In this document: positions 41,430 to 50,553 of the stretch, piece after piece
Position numbering within the stretch: the first letter of the stretch is position 1
How the letters are laid out: each line of letters begins with the position of its first letter
NCBI GenBank assembly: GCA_903875225.1
Contig: CAIQVJ010000005.1
Span: 1-60,045 of the forward strand
From: an uncultured Pseudomonadota bacterium
GTDB lineage: Bacteria > Myxococcota_A > UBA796 > SXON01
Reading direction: 5' to 3'
DNA: 60,045 nucleotides
Translations under genes and position numbers: made by a program
The notes under the pieces: generated by a model
Databases searched by the model: none
What the model saw: only the letters and a program-made list of their open reading frames with translations
What the model was told of the DNA's origin: nothing

Positions 41430-42770
41430 TCAGTACGCGCATGCGTTCAAGAACGCCGCCGGGCGCGGGTCCTCTTCCCATGCGCGGATCAGGCGGTCTG
41501 CCGGGGACTCCCCGGACGCCACCTGGAGCTCGAGCGGGGTGAGCAGATCGATGTCCTCCCCGACAGCCCGGAGGCCCCGTGCGGCGATCCGTACGATCTC
41601 CCTCGCCAGCCCCGCGGTGTCCGTCCCCCAGAGCCTGCCCGAGAGGCCGCTCTTCGCGACGGCGAGCTGCTCCTCCATCGGGTCTCCGCGCTTGTTCCTC
41701 GCCACGAACGCCTCCGCCTCGTCGAGCGCGCCGTACAGGAGCCCGTACCAGAACGCGCCGAACGCGACGCACATGTCGATGGAGCCGAGGTCTGCACCGC
41801 GGATCTCGATGGTGCGCTTGACCCGGACCTCCGGAAAGACGCTGGTCTGGTGCAGCTCCCAGTCCGCGGTCGTCGGAAAGTGCCTGCCACGGGCATCCTG
41901 GTAGCCCTCGGTCATCCAGGATCGGAACGTGAGCCCGCTGGCAGGGGTCCAAACGCCTCCGAGCTTCATGAACATCATCGGCGTGTCCAGCAAGTAGTCG
42001 ATCCAACGCTGGTGGGAGTACTCGTCGCGCACCGCCTCGGGAAACCCGGTCCGGGCGGGGTCGGTCTGGGTCCACACGTACGCACGGTAGCTGCGCCAGC
42101 CCGTCAACCGGCCCTCCGCGATGGGGCTGTTGGCGAACATCGCCGTGTTCAACGGCCCAAGCCCGAGCGAGACCCTGAATTTCCGGGCGCAGTCCGCCTC
42201 ATCGGCGTAGTCCAGGTTCGCCTGGACGGAGGTCGTGGCCTTCATCATCCAGTGCGCGAGTGGGCCCACCTTCGGCAGGTACTCACGCATGATCGCGTAG
42301 CGCCCCTTGGGCACGAACGCGATGTCGTCGATCCTTGCGTAGGGAGTGAGCCCGATCGCGAGCCAGTGGTGGTCCTTGCCCCTCGAGAGGTCGTACAGCA
42401 TCGCGCGGTTGCGTCGCACCTCGGCATCGAGCCCCATCAGCGTGGCGAACGGGCGCCCGGAGAGCTCGACCTGGCCGCCCGGCTCGAGGGTGATGCTCGC
42501 GCCTTCCCCTTCGAGCGCGATGACGTTGTCTCCCAGCTCCGTGTGTTCCACGTACGGCGTCCAGCCCAACCTGCGCTGCAGCTCCCCGAGGATCCAGCCG
42601 ATGCCGTCGCGCTCGAAGTAGCCGATCGAGCGGCCGTCGCCACGGACCACCGTGCGCTCGTACTCCCCGCCGATCCACTTGTTCTTCGAGGCGTACGACG
42701 CCTGGAGCGTGAGCAGGGAGGCGACAGTCAGCGTCGCTTCGGAGTTGGGCATTTCGGCTTCAAAGGGCAT
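41430..42770 (-). CDS. glutamate-cysteine ligase (GCS2/plant-type)
   Basis: The enzyme makes gamma-glutamylcysteine, the first step of glutathione synthesis. The 446-residue protein matches the GCS2 family: KNKWIGGEYERTVV (the usual GxExE-like start is modified to GGEYE), ALEGEGASITLEPGGQVELSG, MMKATTSVQANLDYADE and RTIEIRGADLGS. The reading starts at ATG 42770; ATG 42752, six residues on, is equally plausible. Neither has a ribosome site. gshB is not in the window. Confidence 0.9.
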   Translation of the reverse strand: MPFEAEMPNSEATLTVASLLTLQASYASKNKWIGGEYERTVVRGDGRSIGYFERDGIGWILGELQRRLGWTPYVEHTELGDNVIALEGEGASITLEPGGQVELSGRPFATLMGLDAEVRRNRAMLYDLSRGKDHHWLAIGLTPYARIDDIAFVPKGRYAIMREYLPKVGPLAHWMMKATTSVQANLDYADEADCARKFRVSLGLGPLNTAMFANSPIAEGRLTGWRSYRAYVWTQTDPARTGFPEAVRDEYSHQRWIDYLLDTPMMFMKLGGVWTPASGLTFRSWMTEGYQDARGRHFPTTADWELHQTSVFPEVRVKRTIEIRGADLGSIDMCVAFGAFWYGLLYGALDEAEAFVARNKRGDPMEEQLAVAKSGLSGRLWGTDTAGLAREIVRIAARGLRAVGEDIDLLTPLELQVASGESPADRLIRAWEEDPRPAAFLNACAY

Positions 42771-42858
42771 TCAGCTACTCGGGTGCGTTCGGGGAGTCAC
42801 GGGAATCGGTTGCAGCTATCGTGTCGGGGCGGGTACGTTCGCCTGAATCGAGGTCTCC

Positions 42859-43473
42859 ATGCGTCTGTTCGTGATCCTGCCTACGTGGATGTGTGCAGGC
42901 CTCGTGCTCGGGGGATGCGTGCCCGTGCTGCACAGTCCGGGCGGCGCAGACAGCAGTTGTGGCTCCTACGAGGCGCCCGAGAACGCATGGCCACAGGCGG
43001 CGGAGGTCCCCGCAGAACTGTGCGGGACGGGCTGGGCGGAGGGCGACGTGCTCGGGGACGCCCGCCTGGTGGACCAGCACGGCCAGGAGCTCTCCCTCTG
43101 GCAGTTCTACGGTGACATCGTGGTGCTGGACATCTCGACGCAGTGGTGCGGGCCCTGCCAGGCGCTCGCTGCTGGCGTGCAGGCAACTGCCGACGACTAC
43201 CGGGATCAGGGGGTCGAGTACGTCACGATCCTCGTCGAGGATCTCGACGGCAACGCGACGGACGAGACCGACCTGAACGCGTGGGCCGACTACTACGGGA
43301 TCGCCGAGCCCGTGGTCTCCGACACCGCGAACATCTCGCCGCTGATGCTGCCCGGCAACGGGTACCCGGGTGTGTTCATCGTCGACCGCACGATGGTGAA
43401 CCTGGGGCAGGTGACCATCCCGCAGACCGGGCAGGACGAGGCTGTCCGGGCGGCGATCGACGCCGCCCTGTGA
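42859..43473 (+). CDS. thioredoxin-fold lipoprotein (AhpC/TSA-redoxin type)
   Basis: The 204-residue product has a lipoprotein signal (MCAGLVLGGC), an N-terminal Cys-containing segment, then a redoxin domain with WCGPC (residues ~95-99), the DVLGDARLVDQHGQELSL entry strand and a cis-Pro-type GYPGVFIVD. It would exchange disulfides in the envelope. A GAGG ribosome site precedes ATG. TATCGT about 35 nt upstream may be the -10 element. Confidence 0.85.
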   Translation: MRLFVILPTWMCAGLVLGGCVPVLHSPGGADSSCGSYEAPENAWPQAAEVPAELCGTGWAEGDVLGDARLVDQHGQELSLWQFYGDIVVLDISTQWCGPCQALAAGVQATADDYRDQGVEYVTILVEDLDGNATDETDLNAWADYYGIAEPVVSDTANISPLMLPGNGYPGVFIVDRTMVNLGQVTIPQTGQDEAVRAAIDAAL

Positions 43474-43506
43474 TGCAGACCCTGGTGACCGGCTGGACCG
43501 CGGGCA

Positions 43507-45153
43507 CTACTTGCAGCGGGCGAAGTCCGCGACGCACTTGATGGTCACGCTCTGTCCGGCCGTGACCGTCACCTTGCCGGCTGGGGCGAGCGCTCCGCCG
43601 CCGAAGGCGGCTTCGACGGAGTAGGTCCCGGCGGGGACCTCGCCCGGCGGAAACCGGCCGCCTGCGCCGACGAGCAAGATGCTGTCAGCGTCTCCGCTCA
43701 CGCTCACGCTCCCGCTGGCGACGGGGACCGCGCGCGGTGCTGGCGGGGCCGGCGCCTGGGGCGCAGCGGCGGGCGCGGCGGTGACCTCGGGGGCGACCGG
43801 CGATGGAGCCGCCCTTTGGACAGCGACCGCCTTCGGAACCGGCTTTTCTGCCGGGGGCGTGGCGGCCGGGGACGGCGTGGTGAGCGCCGGCTGCGCGGAC
43901 GAGGGTTGGGGGGGCAGCGAGGCGGCCACGGGGACCACGGTTTCCTGCGGCACCGGGGCCGCTGCAGCCGGCGTTGCGGCGATCACTGGTTGTCCGGTCG
44001 GCGCGGTCGCGGACTGCGTGGCCACCCACAGCCCGGCGGCGAGGAGCCCGGCCACGGGGATGGCAGCGAGCAGCCAGGCCCGGCGCCCGCGCGGTGCGGG
44101 CGACTGCGCGGCGGGCGCGTGCGCGGCTCCGGACAGACTGGTGTCGGAGGGCTCTCGCCCACGCGGGGGGAAGTCTCGCGGCGACAGGGTGAGGCCGCCC
44201 TTGGATGGCGTGCCCGGGTTCGGCGGTCGACCGTCGTCCTCGAACGCGTAGGTGGCTGCGGGCGTGTTGCCTGACGGGGAGAGGGTCGGACCGGGAGCGC
44301 CGGCCGAACCCAGCCTCGGGTGATCCTCGGGGACCGTGGGGAGCGACGGGATGGCCTCCAGCAGTGCCCGGGCCATCTCGGATGCCGAGGCGAACCGGTC
44401 CGCAGGGGCGTACCGCACAGCCCGCTGCACGATCGGCCTGAGCGCGGCGGGAACGCCGTCCAGCATGTGCGTGTGCAGTTCGCACATGAAGACGTCGGCG
44501 GGCGCCTCCCCGGTGAGCAGGTCCACGAGCATGGCGCCGGTGGAGTAGACGTCTGCGCGACCGTCGATCCCGCGGGAACCTGCGCGCTGCTCGGGCGCCA
44601 TGTAGGCCCAGGTGCCCATCACCGAGCCCGTGCGCGTGAGCGAAGGAGAGTCGTCGGCCTGTACGCGCGCGATGCCGAAGTCTGTGACCTTGGCGGTTCC
44701 GTCGCGTGCGAGCAGGACGTTGTGGGGCTTGATGTCGCGGTGGATCACCCCGTTGTCGTGGGCAAGCTGCAAGGCGGTCAGCACGGAGACGCACACCTCT
44801 GCGGCGAGCCGGGCAGGGAGCGGGCCATGCACATCGAGGTGGTCGTTCAGGCTCCCGCCCGCCACCAGCTCCATCACGAGGTAGGGAGAACCGTTGTCGT
44901 CCCCGATGTCGTACACCGCAGCGATGTTCGTGTGGCGGAGGCGGGCCATCGTGGAGGCCTCGCTCTCGAACCGCTTGCGCAGGTCACCCTTCGCCGAGAA
45001 CTCGGGCGCGAGCACCTTGATCGCGCACTCCACCCGGAGCCGGCGGTCGTACACCCGATACACCGCCGCCATCCCGCCTTGTCCGAGCAGGCCCCGGACC
45101 TCGTAGCGCCCGGCCGCGATCGACTCCAGGTTCGAGGCGGTGGGCTCGCTCAC
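43507..45153 (-). CDS. membrane-anchored Ser/Thr protein kinase
   Basis: The 548-residue protein has an N-terminal Hanks-type kinase domain (~15-275): GQGGMAAVYRVYD, the catalytic loop HRDIKPHNVLL, DFGIARVQ and WAYMAPEQRAG. A Pro-rich juxtamembrane region, one membrane helix (WLLAAIPVAGLLAAGLWVA) and a long Pro/Ala-rich exterior follow. The C-terminus is beta-rich and PEGA-like (GRFPPGEVPAGTYSVEAAFG). Kinases of this layout are abundant in myxobacteria. Start GTG 45153 is 4 bp after the upstream gene stop, so the two are co-transcribed. Confidence 0.92.
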   Translation of the reverse strand: MSEPTASNLESIAAGRYEVRGLLGQGGMAAVYRVYDRRLRVECAIKVLAPEFSAKGDLRKRFESEASTMARLRHTNIAAVYDIGDDNGSPYLVMELVAGGSLNDHLDVHGPLPARLAAEVCVSVLTALQLAHDNGVIHRDIKPHNVLLARDGTAKVTDFGIARVQADDSPSLTRTGSVMGTWAYMAPEQRAGSRGIDGRADVYSTGAMLVDLLTGEAPADVFMCELHTHMLDGVPAALRPIVQRAVRYAPADRFASASEMARALLEAIPSLPTVPEDHPRLGSAGAPGPTLSPSGNTPAATYAFEDDGRPPNPGTPSKGGLTLSPRDFPPRGREPSDTSLSGAAHAPAAQSPAPRGRRAWLLAAIPVAGLLAAGLWVATQSATAPTGQPVIAATPAAAAPVPQETVVPVAASLPPQPSSAQPALTTPSPAATPPAEKPVPKAVAVQRAAPSPVAPEVTAAPAAAPQAPAPPAPRAVPVASGSVSVSGDADSILLVGAGGRFPPGEVPAGTYSVEAAFGGGALAPAGKVTVTAGQSVTIKCVADFARCK

Positions 45154-45157
45154 GGCG

Positions 45158-45988
45158 CTACCAGGTGAAGACCGTGATCGAGCCCAGCGCGAGGCCTACG
45201 ACGCCGATGCCGACGGATGCGTAGGTGAGCGCGTTGGCACGCGATTGCAGGCCGGGTAGCTCGGAATCGGGGACGGGGTTCTGCAGGTCCTCGAACTGGC
45301 CGTGCGCGGCGAGCGCGAGACCGTAGGTCACGCCTCCCGCCACCGCGGCGCCCGCCGTCCCCGCGATGAGGCCGGTGTGCAGCCCTTTTCGCGAGACGGC
45401 CTTCGGAGGCAGGGCCCAGGAGGGCAGGGAGGCCTTCGCGGGCAGGTAGACCGAGTTCTCGAGCTTTCCCAGGGCATCGAACCGCTGAAGGATCACAGAC
45501 ACGCCGATTGGCCGTGGCGATCCCCGCACGCCGTCGACGACGATCCATCCCCCGCCGCTCGCCTGCACGGCCTGCAGGTCACCCTCGTCGGCCGTGGCCG
45601 ACTCGTCGTAGATCGCGACGAGGGGGTGACCGGGGGGCGCCACGCTCTCCGGGATCTGGTAGCCCGGCTCCAGGCGGCGGGCCGCATGGAACTCGGAGCG
45701 GGCATCGGCGAGGTCGTGCCGGGTGAACGCCGCGAGGCCGATCATCCGGTGGAAGGCGGCAGCGTCCTTCGTACCCACCGGATCCGCGAGGCAGGTGAGG
45801 GCATGGGCCCCGGCAGCCTGGGCCCTGCCGAGCGCTTCACTGTCCAGGTCCGCGAACGCAGCCTCTCCTGCGGCGGAGGCTGCGGAGAAGTCTGCGACAG
45901 TCGTGGTGCCAACGCAAGTCGGTCCCGCGTCTGCAGCCAGCGCTGGTGCGAGGAGGCGGGAAGTGAAGAGCAGGGCCCAGAATGACAT
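45158..45988 (-). CDS. secreted/membrane protein of unknown function, partner of the kinase
   Basis: The 276-residue protein has a signal peptide (LLFTSRLLAPALAADA) and an Ala-rich helical region with TPR-like sizing (FHRMIGLAAFTRHDLADARSEFHAARRLEPG). A beta part follows (GGWIVVDGVRGSPRPIGVSVILQRF), then two C-terminal hydrophobic helices (LIAGTAGAAVAGGVTYGLAL, YASVGIGVVGLALGSITVF). I do not recognise a family. It may present a sensory module to the kinase encoded downstream. The promoter upstream is the best in the window. Confidence 0.75.
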   Translation of the reverse strand: MSFWALLFTSRLLAPALAADAGPTCVGTTTVADFSAASAAGEAAFADLDSEALGRAQAAGAHALTCLADPVGTKDAAAFHRMIGLAAFTRHDLADARSEFHAARRLEPGYQIPESVAPPGHPLVAIYDESATADEGDLQAVQASGGGWIVVDGVRGSPRPIGVSVILQRFDALGKLENSVYLPAKASLPSWALPPKAVSRKGLHTGLIAGTAGAAVAGGVTYGLALAAHGQFEDLQNPVPDSELPGLQSRANALTYASVGIGVVGLALGSITVFTW

Positions 45989-45994
45989 TCCACA

Positions 45995-46023
45995 ATCGTA
46001 TCGAATCGGCCGGTCCCGGTCAA
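45995..46023 (-). promoter_or_regulatory. sigma70-type promoter giving a leaderless mRNA for the kinase operon
   Basis: On the minus strand TTGACC is followed by a 17-bp spacer, TACGAT and then 6 nt to ATG 45988. With standard spacing transcription starts on the A of ATG. It is the clearest complete example of the start-adjacent promoter pattern seen across the window. Confidence 0.7.
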
Positions 46024-46076
46024 TCGGGACTGCTGCCGAGTGCGATCTTCGATGTGGGCCCGGCGTGCTGCCCGCC

Positions 46077-46098
46077 CGGTCCGCCGTACAACGGACCG
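46077..46098. repeat. hairpin with flanking CGCCCGGT repeats
   Basis: CGGTCCG (46077-46083) pairs with CGGACCG (46092-46098) around an 8-nt loop. The octamer CGCCCGGT occurs just before, just after and again near 46132. It lies in the leader of the 46180 gene, so an RNA-level role is possible. Confidence 0.4.
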
Positions 46099-46179
46099 CC
46101 CGGTGACGACGTAAGGGGCCGCTTCGCCCGCCCGCCCGGTTACATCGCGCGCCCCTTTCACCCCGACCGGAGCGCCTCG

Positions 46180-47847
46180 ATGTACCACGACTTCCTCATC
46201 CTCGGTGGCGCCGGCCTGGTCGGCATGCAGGTATGTCGGCACATCGCCCACGATCTGCATCCGAAGCGCATCGTCGTCGCCTCCCTGCTGGAGTCCGAGG
46301 CCCTGGCCGCCTGCCTGAAGCTGGAGACCGAGTTCCCCGAGGTGAGCTTCGTCGCCGCGTGGGGGAACCTGTTCGTCCCTCGCGACATGGCCCACATCCC
46401 TCGCGCGCAGATCCTGAACGACATCCCGATGCGGCGGCGCCTGCTCGATGCCGTGTACGAGGACTTCAACGCGGCCTACGAGCAGAACCAACTCGTGTTC
46501 CTGATCCGCAGGCACCGGCCCGAGGTGATCGTGGACTGCGTCAACACGGCCACGGGGTTCAGCTACCAGGACGTGTTCGACGGGGCGGCGCGCGTGCGGA
46601 GCTGGATCAGCGACAAGGGCTTCGACTCCAAGGGCGTGAACGACCTGGAGGGCTTCCTGCTGTCCCAGAGCGTGCCCCAACTCATCCGCCATGTGTTGTT
46701 CCTGCACAACGCCACCACGGAGTACTCCACGGCCGTGTACGTGAAGGTCGGCACCACCGGCACCGGCGGCATGGGCCTGAACATCCCGTACACGCACAGC
46801 GAGGATCGTCCCTCCAAGAAGTTGCTGGCGAAGAACGAGGCGGCGTTTGGACACACCGGGCTCCTGTTCCTGCTGGCGCGCACGCCGAACGCTCCGATCG
46901 TGAAGGAGGTCAAGCCGGCGGCGATGATCGGGTACCGCGCCGTGCAGGTGATGGAGGCCAAGGACCGGTTCGACAACTCGGACCTCTACACCGCGCACGC
47001 GCAGGATCTCACGAGCGGCACGCTCGGGCTGCGGGACGACTCGGGGGGCTACGAGAAGTCCGGTCGGCTGCGGGTGCCGGTGGTCGACACGGGCGAGAAC
47101 GGCGTGTTCACCCGCGGGGAGTTCGCGGCGATCACCGCCCTGGGCCAGATGGAGTACGTCACCCCTGAAGAGATCGCACACACGGTCGTGCTCGAGATCC
47201 GCGGCGCCAACACCGGGCAGGACACGATCTCGGCCCTCGACGGCTCGGTGATGGACCCGAGCTACAAGGCGGGGCTGGTGCGCAACGTCGCGCTCTCGGA
47301 CCTCGACGCTGTCGAGAAGGAGTGTGGGGTGCCGTCTGTGGCGCTCGGCCGACTCGGCCCCCCCGAGCTCTCCAAGCTGCTGTTCGAGGCTGAGCTCCTG
47401 CGCCGCGCCTGTGGCACGATGGACGGGGTGATCGCTGAGTCGGATCCCGCGGTGCTCGCTGCGAAGTGTGCAGACGCCCTCGAGTCCAGCGGCGTCATCC
47501 GGACAGCACCCTCGATCGGCATCCCAATCCTCCTGCCCGACGGAAAGACGCTCCTCCGTGGTCCGCGCATCAACGTTCCAGAGGTCGTCGGGCACAACAC
47601 CAGCGTTGCGTTGGGCGACGCCGCCCAGGTGGATGCCTGGGCGAAGAAGGGCTGGATCGATCTCCGTGCGGTGAACATCGCCCACTGGCAGGCACGGTTC
47701 CGCAAGATGCTCCGCGGGCGCGCCACGCTCCGGGAGCTCGGGTCGGCTGCGGCGAGCATCGAGAGCTTCATGGCGACGGGTTTTGAGATCGGCGAGGTCG
47801 TCGCCTGGATCTTCAACAACGAGATGGGCGGGTTCCGGCAGAAGTAG
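46180..47847 (+). CDS. NAD(P)-binding Rossmann-fold protein, unknown function
   Basis: The 555-residue protein begins with a dinucleotide-binding strand-loop (DFLILGGAGLVGMQV, GxGxxG) followed by RIVVASLLESEALAACL. The rest is well structured but not from a family I can name. Notable segments are RPEVIVDCVNTATGFSYQD, VGTTGTGGMGLNIPYTHSED (a Gly-rich loop) and EVVAWIFNNEMGGF at the C-terminus. It could be a short-chain-dehydrogenase-like enzyme acting on a large substrate. ATG 46180 is chosen because GGAG precedes it. The upstream extension to 45982 is low-complexity. Confidence 0.78.
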   Translation: MYHDFLILGGAGLVGMQVCRHIAHDLHPKRIVVASLLESEALAACLKLETEFPEVSFVAAWGNLFVPRDMAHIPRAQILNDIPMRRRLLDAVYEDFNAAYEQNQLVFLIRRHRPEVIVDCVNTATGFSYQDVFDGAARVRSWISDKGFDSKGVNDLEGFLLSQSVPQLIRHVLFLHNATTEYSTAVYVKVGTTGTGGMGLNIPYTHSEDRPSKKLLAKNEAAFGHTGLLFLLARTPNAPIVKEVKPAAMIGYRAVQVMEAKDRFDNSDLYTAHAQDLTSGTLGLRDDSGGYEKSGRLRVPVVDTGENGVFTRGEFAAITALGQMEYVTPEEIAHTVVLEIRGANTGQDTISALDGSVMDPSYKAGLVRNVALSDLDAVEKECGVPSVALGRLGPPELSKLLFEAELLRRACGTMDGVIAESDPAVLAAKCADALESSGVIRTAPSIGIPILLPDGKTLLRGPRINVPEVVGHNTSVALGDAAQVDAWAKKGWIDLRAVNIAHWQARFRKMLRGRATLRELGSAAASIESFMATGFEIGEVVAWIFNNEMGGFRQK

Positions 47848-47966
47848 GCCGTCGCCTGGCTCGCGGGCCCACAGGGTCCGTGGGCGCCGGGCGCCGGCAC
47901 GGGTACGCGCGTTCCGGGTCAGTTTGCAAGACTGCACGGCCCGGAAAGCGTGCCTATGCTCGGTTC

Positions 47967-49265
47967 ATGTCCGACCTCACCCTGCTCCACGATTCGCTCC
48001 ACGCGCTCACGGGGGCCCCCCGGGAATACGATGCCCTCGTTGCCGAGCTGGGACGGGCCCGCTTCGTGCTGATCGGCGAGGCGTCCCACGGCACCCACGA
48101 ATTCTATGCGGAGCGGGCCCTGCTCACGGAGCGGCTCATCGAGGAGCATGGTTTCACGGGCGTGGCGGTCGAGGGCGACTGGCCGGAGGCCCATCGTGTG
48201 CATCGGTATGTCCGGGGTTGGGGCGAGGATGGCGAGGCCGTGGATGCGCTGGGCGACTTCAACCGCTTCCCGGGTTGGATGTGGCGAAATGCCGACGTGC
48301 TGGACTTCGTGGGCTGGCTGCGAGACCACAACGAGCACCGAAAGGGACAGGTCGGATTCTACGGGCTCGATCTGTACAGCCTGCATCGTTCGATCTCGGC
48401 GGTGATCGAGTACCTGGACTCCGTCGACCGGGAGGCCGCCGCCCGCGCGCGAACGTACTACAGCTGCTTCGATCACTTCGGAGCGGATCCGACGCACTAT
48501 GGTCTGGTGACCGCGCGGGGTGCTGCGCCGAGCTGCGAGGACGCGTGCCTCCGCGAATTGGCTGACCTTCACGCTCAACGGTCCCGAATCGCAGGTGGCG
48601 GAGGCAGGCCCGCGGACGAGCACTTCTACGCGGTGCAGAACGCCCGCGTCGCGGCGGGCGCGGAGGCGTACTATCGGGGCATGTTCCGGATGAGGGTGAA
48701 CACCTGGAACCTCCGGGACACGCACATGGCCGACACCCTGGACGCCCTGGCCGCGCACCTCGGGCCGGAGTCCCGGATCGTCGTCTGGGCGCACAACTCG
48801 CACGTGGGCGATGCGCGGGCTGCCCGGAAGTCCCTGCGGGGGGATCTCACGCTCGGCCAACTCGTGCGAGAGCGCCATGGCGCGGACGTCCGCACCCTCG
48901 GGTTCACCACCTATCAGGGCACGGTGACAGCTGCATCGGACTGGGGGCAGCCGCCCGAGCGAAAGCGCGTTCGTCCCGGTCGCGCAGACAGTTGGGAGGG
49001 CCTCTTCCACAAGCTTGGCGTGCCGAGCTTCTGGCTCGATCTCCGGGAGGCTCCGCCGTCGATGCACCAGTCACGGCTGGAGCGCGCGATCGGCGTCGTC
49101 TACCTGCCCCAGAGCGAACGCACGAGCCACTATTTCGAGTCGGAGTTGGCCTCGCGGTTCGACTTCGTCGTCCACGTCGACGAGACCCGTGCCGTGGAGC
49201 CGCTCGAGCGCGACTCCCGATGGGAAGAGGGCGAATTCCCCGACACCTGGCCCACCTCGCTGTAG
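47967..49265 (+). CDS. erythromycin-esterase-family hydrolase
   Basis: The 432-residue protein belongs to the Ere/succinoglycan-biosynthesis esterase superfamily: FVLIGEASHGTHEFYAER (GEASHG with the catalytic His), GVAVEGDWPEAHRVHRYV, FYGLDLYSLHRS and VVWAHNSHVGDARA. It has no signal peptide. Only some members inactivate macrolides; many have unknown substrates, so resistance cannot be claimed. Start ATG 47967 follows TATGCT-N6 (TA exactly 10 nt upstream). Confidence 0.88.
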   Translation: MSDLTLLHDSLHALTGAPREYDALVAELGRARFVLIGEASHGTHEFYAERALLTERLIEEHGFTGVAVEGDWPEAHRVHRYVRGWGEDGEAVDALGDFNRFPGWMWRNADVLDFVGWLRDHNEHRKGQVGFYGLDLYSLHRSISAVIEYLDSVDREAAARARTYYSCFDHFGADPTHYGLVTARGAAPSCEDACLRELADLHAQRSRIAGGGGRPADEHFYAVQNARVAAGAEAYYRGMFRMRVNTWNLRDTHMADTLDALAAHLGPESRIVVWAHNSHVGDARAARKSLRGDLTLGQLVRERHGADVRTLGFTTYQGTVTAASDWGQPPERKRVRPGRADSWEGLFHKLGVPSFWLDLREAPPSMHQSRLERAIGVVYLPQSERTSHYFESELASRFDFVVHVDETRAVEPLERDSRWEEGEFPDTWPTSL

Positions 49266-49281
49266 TCGGCGCCGGGCCCGC

Positions 49282-50505
49282 TCAGGGCGCGACGGTGCGC
49301 GCGAGCCGCATCCCGACGAGGGCTGGATTGTGGCTGTCCTGGCTTTGATCGCTGCGCGCGGCCACCCGAGCCCGGGTCTCGTCTTCGTGCCAGTTGCCTC
49401 CGCGGACCACGCGGCTGCCACCGGATGAGGCGCCGACCGGGTCGGTCGCCGAGGCGCTCGACAAGGATCCCTGCCTGTCGTTCGTCCACTCGTCGAGGTT
49501 CCCGCTCATGTCGCAGAGCCCAAGATCGTTCTCCGGGTCTGCGGTCGTGCAGACGCTGTGGACCCGATCACCACTGTTGCTGGTGATCCAGGCCACGTCC
49601 TCCGCGACATCCCCGCCGGAGTACCCGGTGTCAGCCCCCGCGCGGGCGGCGTACTCCCACTCTGCCTCGGTCGCCAGCCGGTACCCGGTGCAGTCGTAGG
49701 GGTCGGCGTCGACGGTGTCGGTGCCTGTCGACGTGTAGCAATCGTCCCGCCCTTCCTGCTCCGAGAGCCAGTTGGCGTACCGTGCGGCATCCTCCCAGGA
49801 GAGCGCGTCGGCCGGGCAGTCCAGCGCGGTGCAGTCGGTCGAGCCGTAGGCCCACCCCGAGAATTCCGGGTCCTGCTCCCATTGTTCCCGGGTGACCTCG
49901 GTGCGGCCGACCCAGTAGTCGTGGGTCAAGGTGACCTGGTGGTCCGGATAGCTGTCGTCGGGATCCCCCGCACCGCTGCTCATCGAGAACCTGCCAGCGA
50001 ACAGCGCGATCATCTCCGAGTCATTCACGGCCGTGTAGTCCGTGCCGTCACAGATGAGGTCGCCATCGGCGTCTGCGTGCACCGCGGGGTCCAGGTCGTC
50101 GCAGTCGCTGGCGTCTTCGACGTAGCCGTCGGGAGGGTTGCAGGCCTCGATCGTGTTGGCTGCGTCGCCATAGCCGTCCCCGTCGGCGTCGCGGTCCGGG
50201 GTGGGTGCGACGTCCTCGGCGGTGGCGCCGTCGCAGTCGTTGTCGATCTCGTCACACACCTCCTCCGCGTCGGGATTCACGGTGTCGTCGTGATCGTTGC
50301 AGTCCACACCTGCTTCGAAGCCGTCTCCGTCGGCATCCACGCCGGTGTCTGTATCGGTGTCGGTGTCCGCGTCACCGTCGGCGTCGGAGTCCGTGTCGGA
50401 GTCTGTGTCGGCATCCCCGTCGGCCTTGTCTGCGGGAAGAGGCGGGAGGCAGCCCGGGAGCGAGAGGAGGCCGAAAACGAAAAGAGGCATCGAATCACCG
50501 CGCAT
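49282..50505 (-). CDS. SUMF1-domain lipoprotein with DTDS linker and MopE-type metal-binding motif
   Basis: The 407-residue lipoprotein has a signal ending SLPGC (Cys19) and an acidic Asp/Thr/Ser linker (DTDSDTDSDADGDADTDTD). MopE-like metal-binding repeats follow (DCNDHDDTVNPDAEE, CDEIDNDCDG, DRDADGDGYGDA). The SUMF1/FGE-type domain is at ~190-407 (GYRLATEAEWEYAAR, MSGNLDEWTNDR, VVRGGNWHEDE). Start ATG 50505 has GGTTA exactly 10 nt upstream. The ORF extending to 50955 is rejected. It is divergent from the DUF4846 gene. Confidence 0.86.
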   Translation of the reverse strand: MRGDSMPLFVFGLLSLPGCLPPLPADKADGDADTDSDTDSDADGDADTDTDTDTGVDADGDGFEAGVDCNDHDDTVNPDAEEVCDEIDNDCDGATAEDVAPTPDRDADGDGYGDAANTIEACNPPDGYVEDASDCDDLDPAVHADADGDLICDGTDYTAVNDSEMIALFAGRFSMSSGAGDPDDSYPDHQVTLTHDYWVGRTEVTREQWEQDPEFSGWAYGSTDCTALDCPADALSWEDAARYANWLSEQEGRDDCYTSTGTDTVDADPYDCTGYRLATEAEWEYAARAGADTGYSGGDVAEDVAWITSNSGDRVHSVCTTADPENDLGLCDMSGNLDEWTNDRQGSLSSASATDPVGASSGGSRVVRGGNWHEDETRARVAARSDQSQDSHNPALVGMRLARTVAP

Positions 50506-50553
50506 CGCACTGGCGTAACCGCACTCGTCCGACCCCGGCGATAGCTGACCGGT
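50506..50553. promoter_or_regulatory. 48-bp divergent gap with start-adjacent TA elements on both strands
   Basis: Leftward, GGTTA-N10 precedes ATG 50505. Rightward, GCGATA-N10 precedes ATG 50554. If both mRNAs are leaderless, the two core promoters must overlap in the same few dozen bases. Confidence 0.5.

Noticed and set aside
45742..47937. 731-codon minus-strand frame across the Rossmann gene
   Set aside because: Antisense shadow, no recognisable fold, and it overlaps the well-supported 46180 gene and its leader.
47967..49265. Macrolide resistance call for the erythromycin-esterase homologue
   Set aside because: The family is broad and mostly uncharacterised; sequence alone does not support a resistance phenotype.
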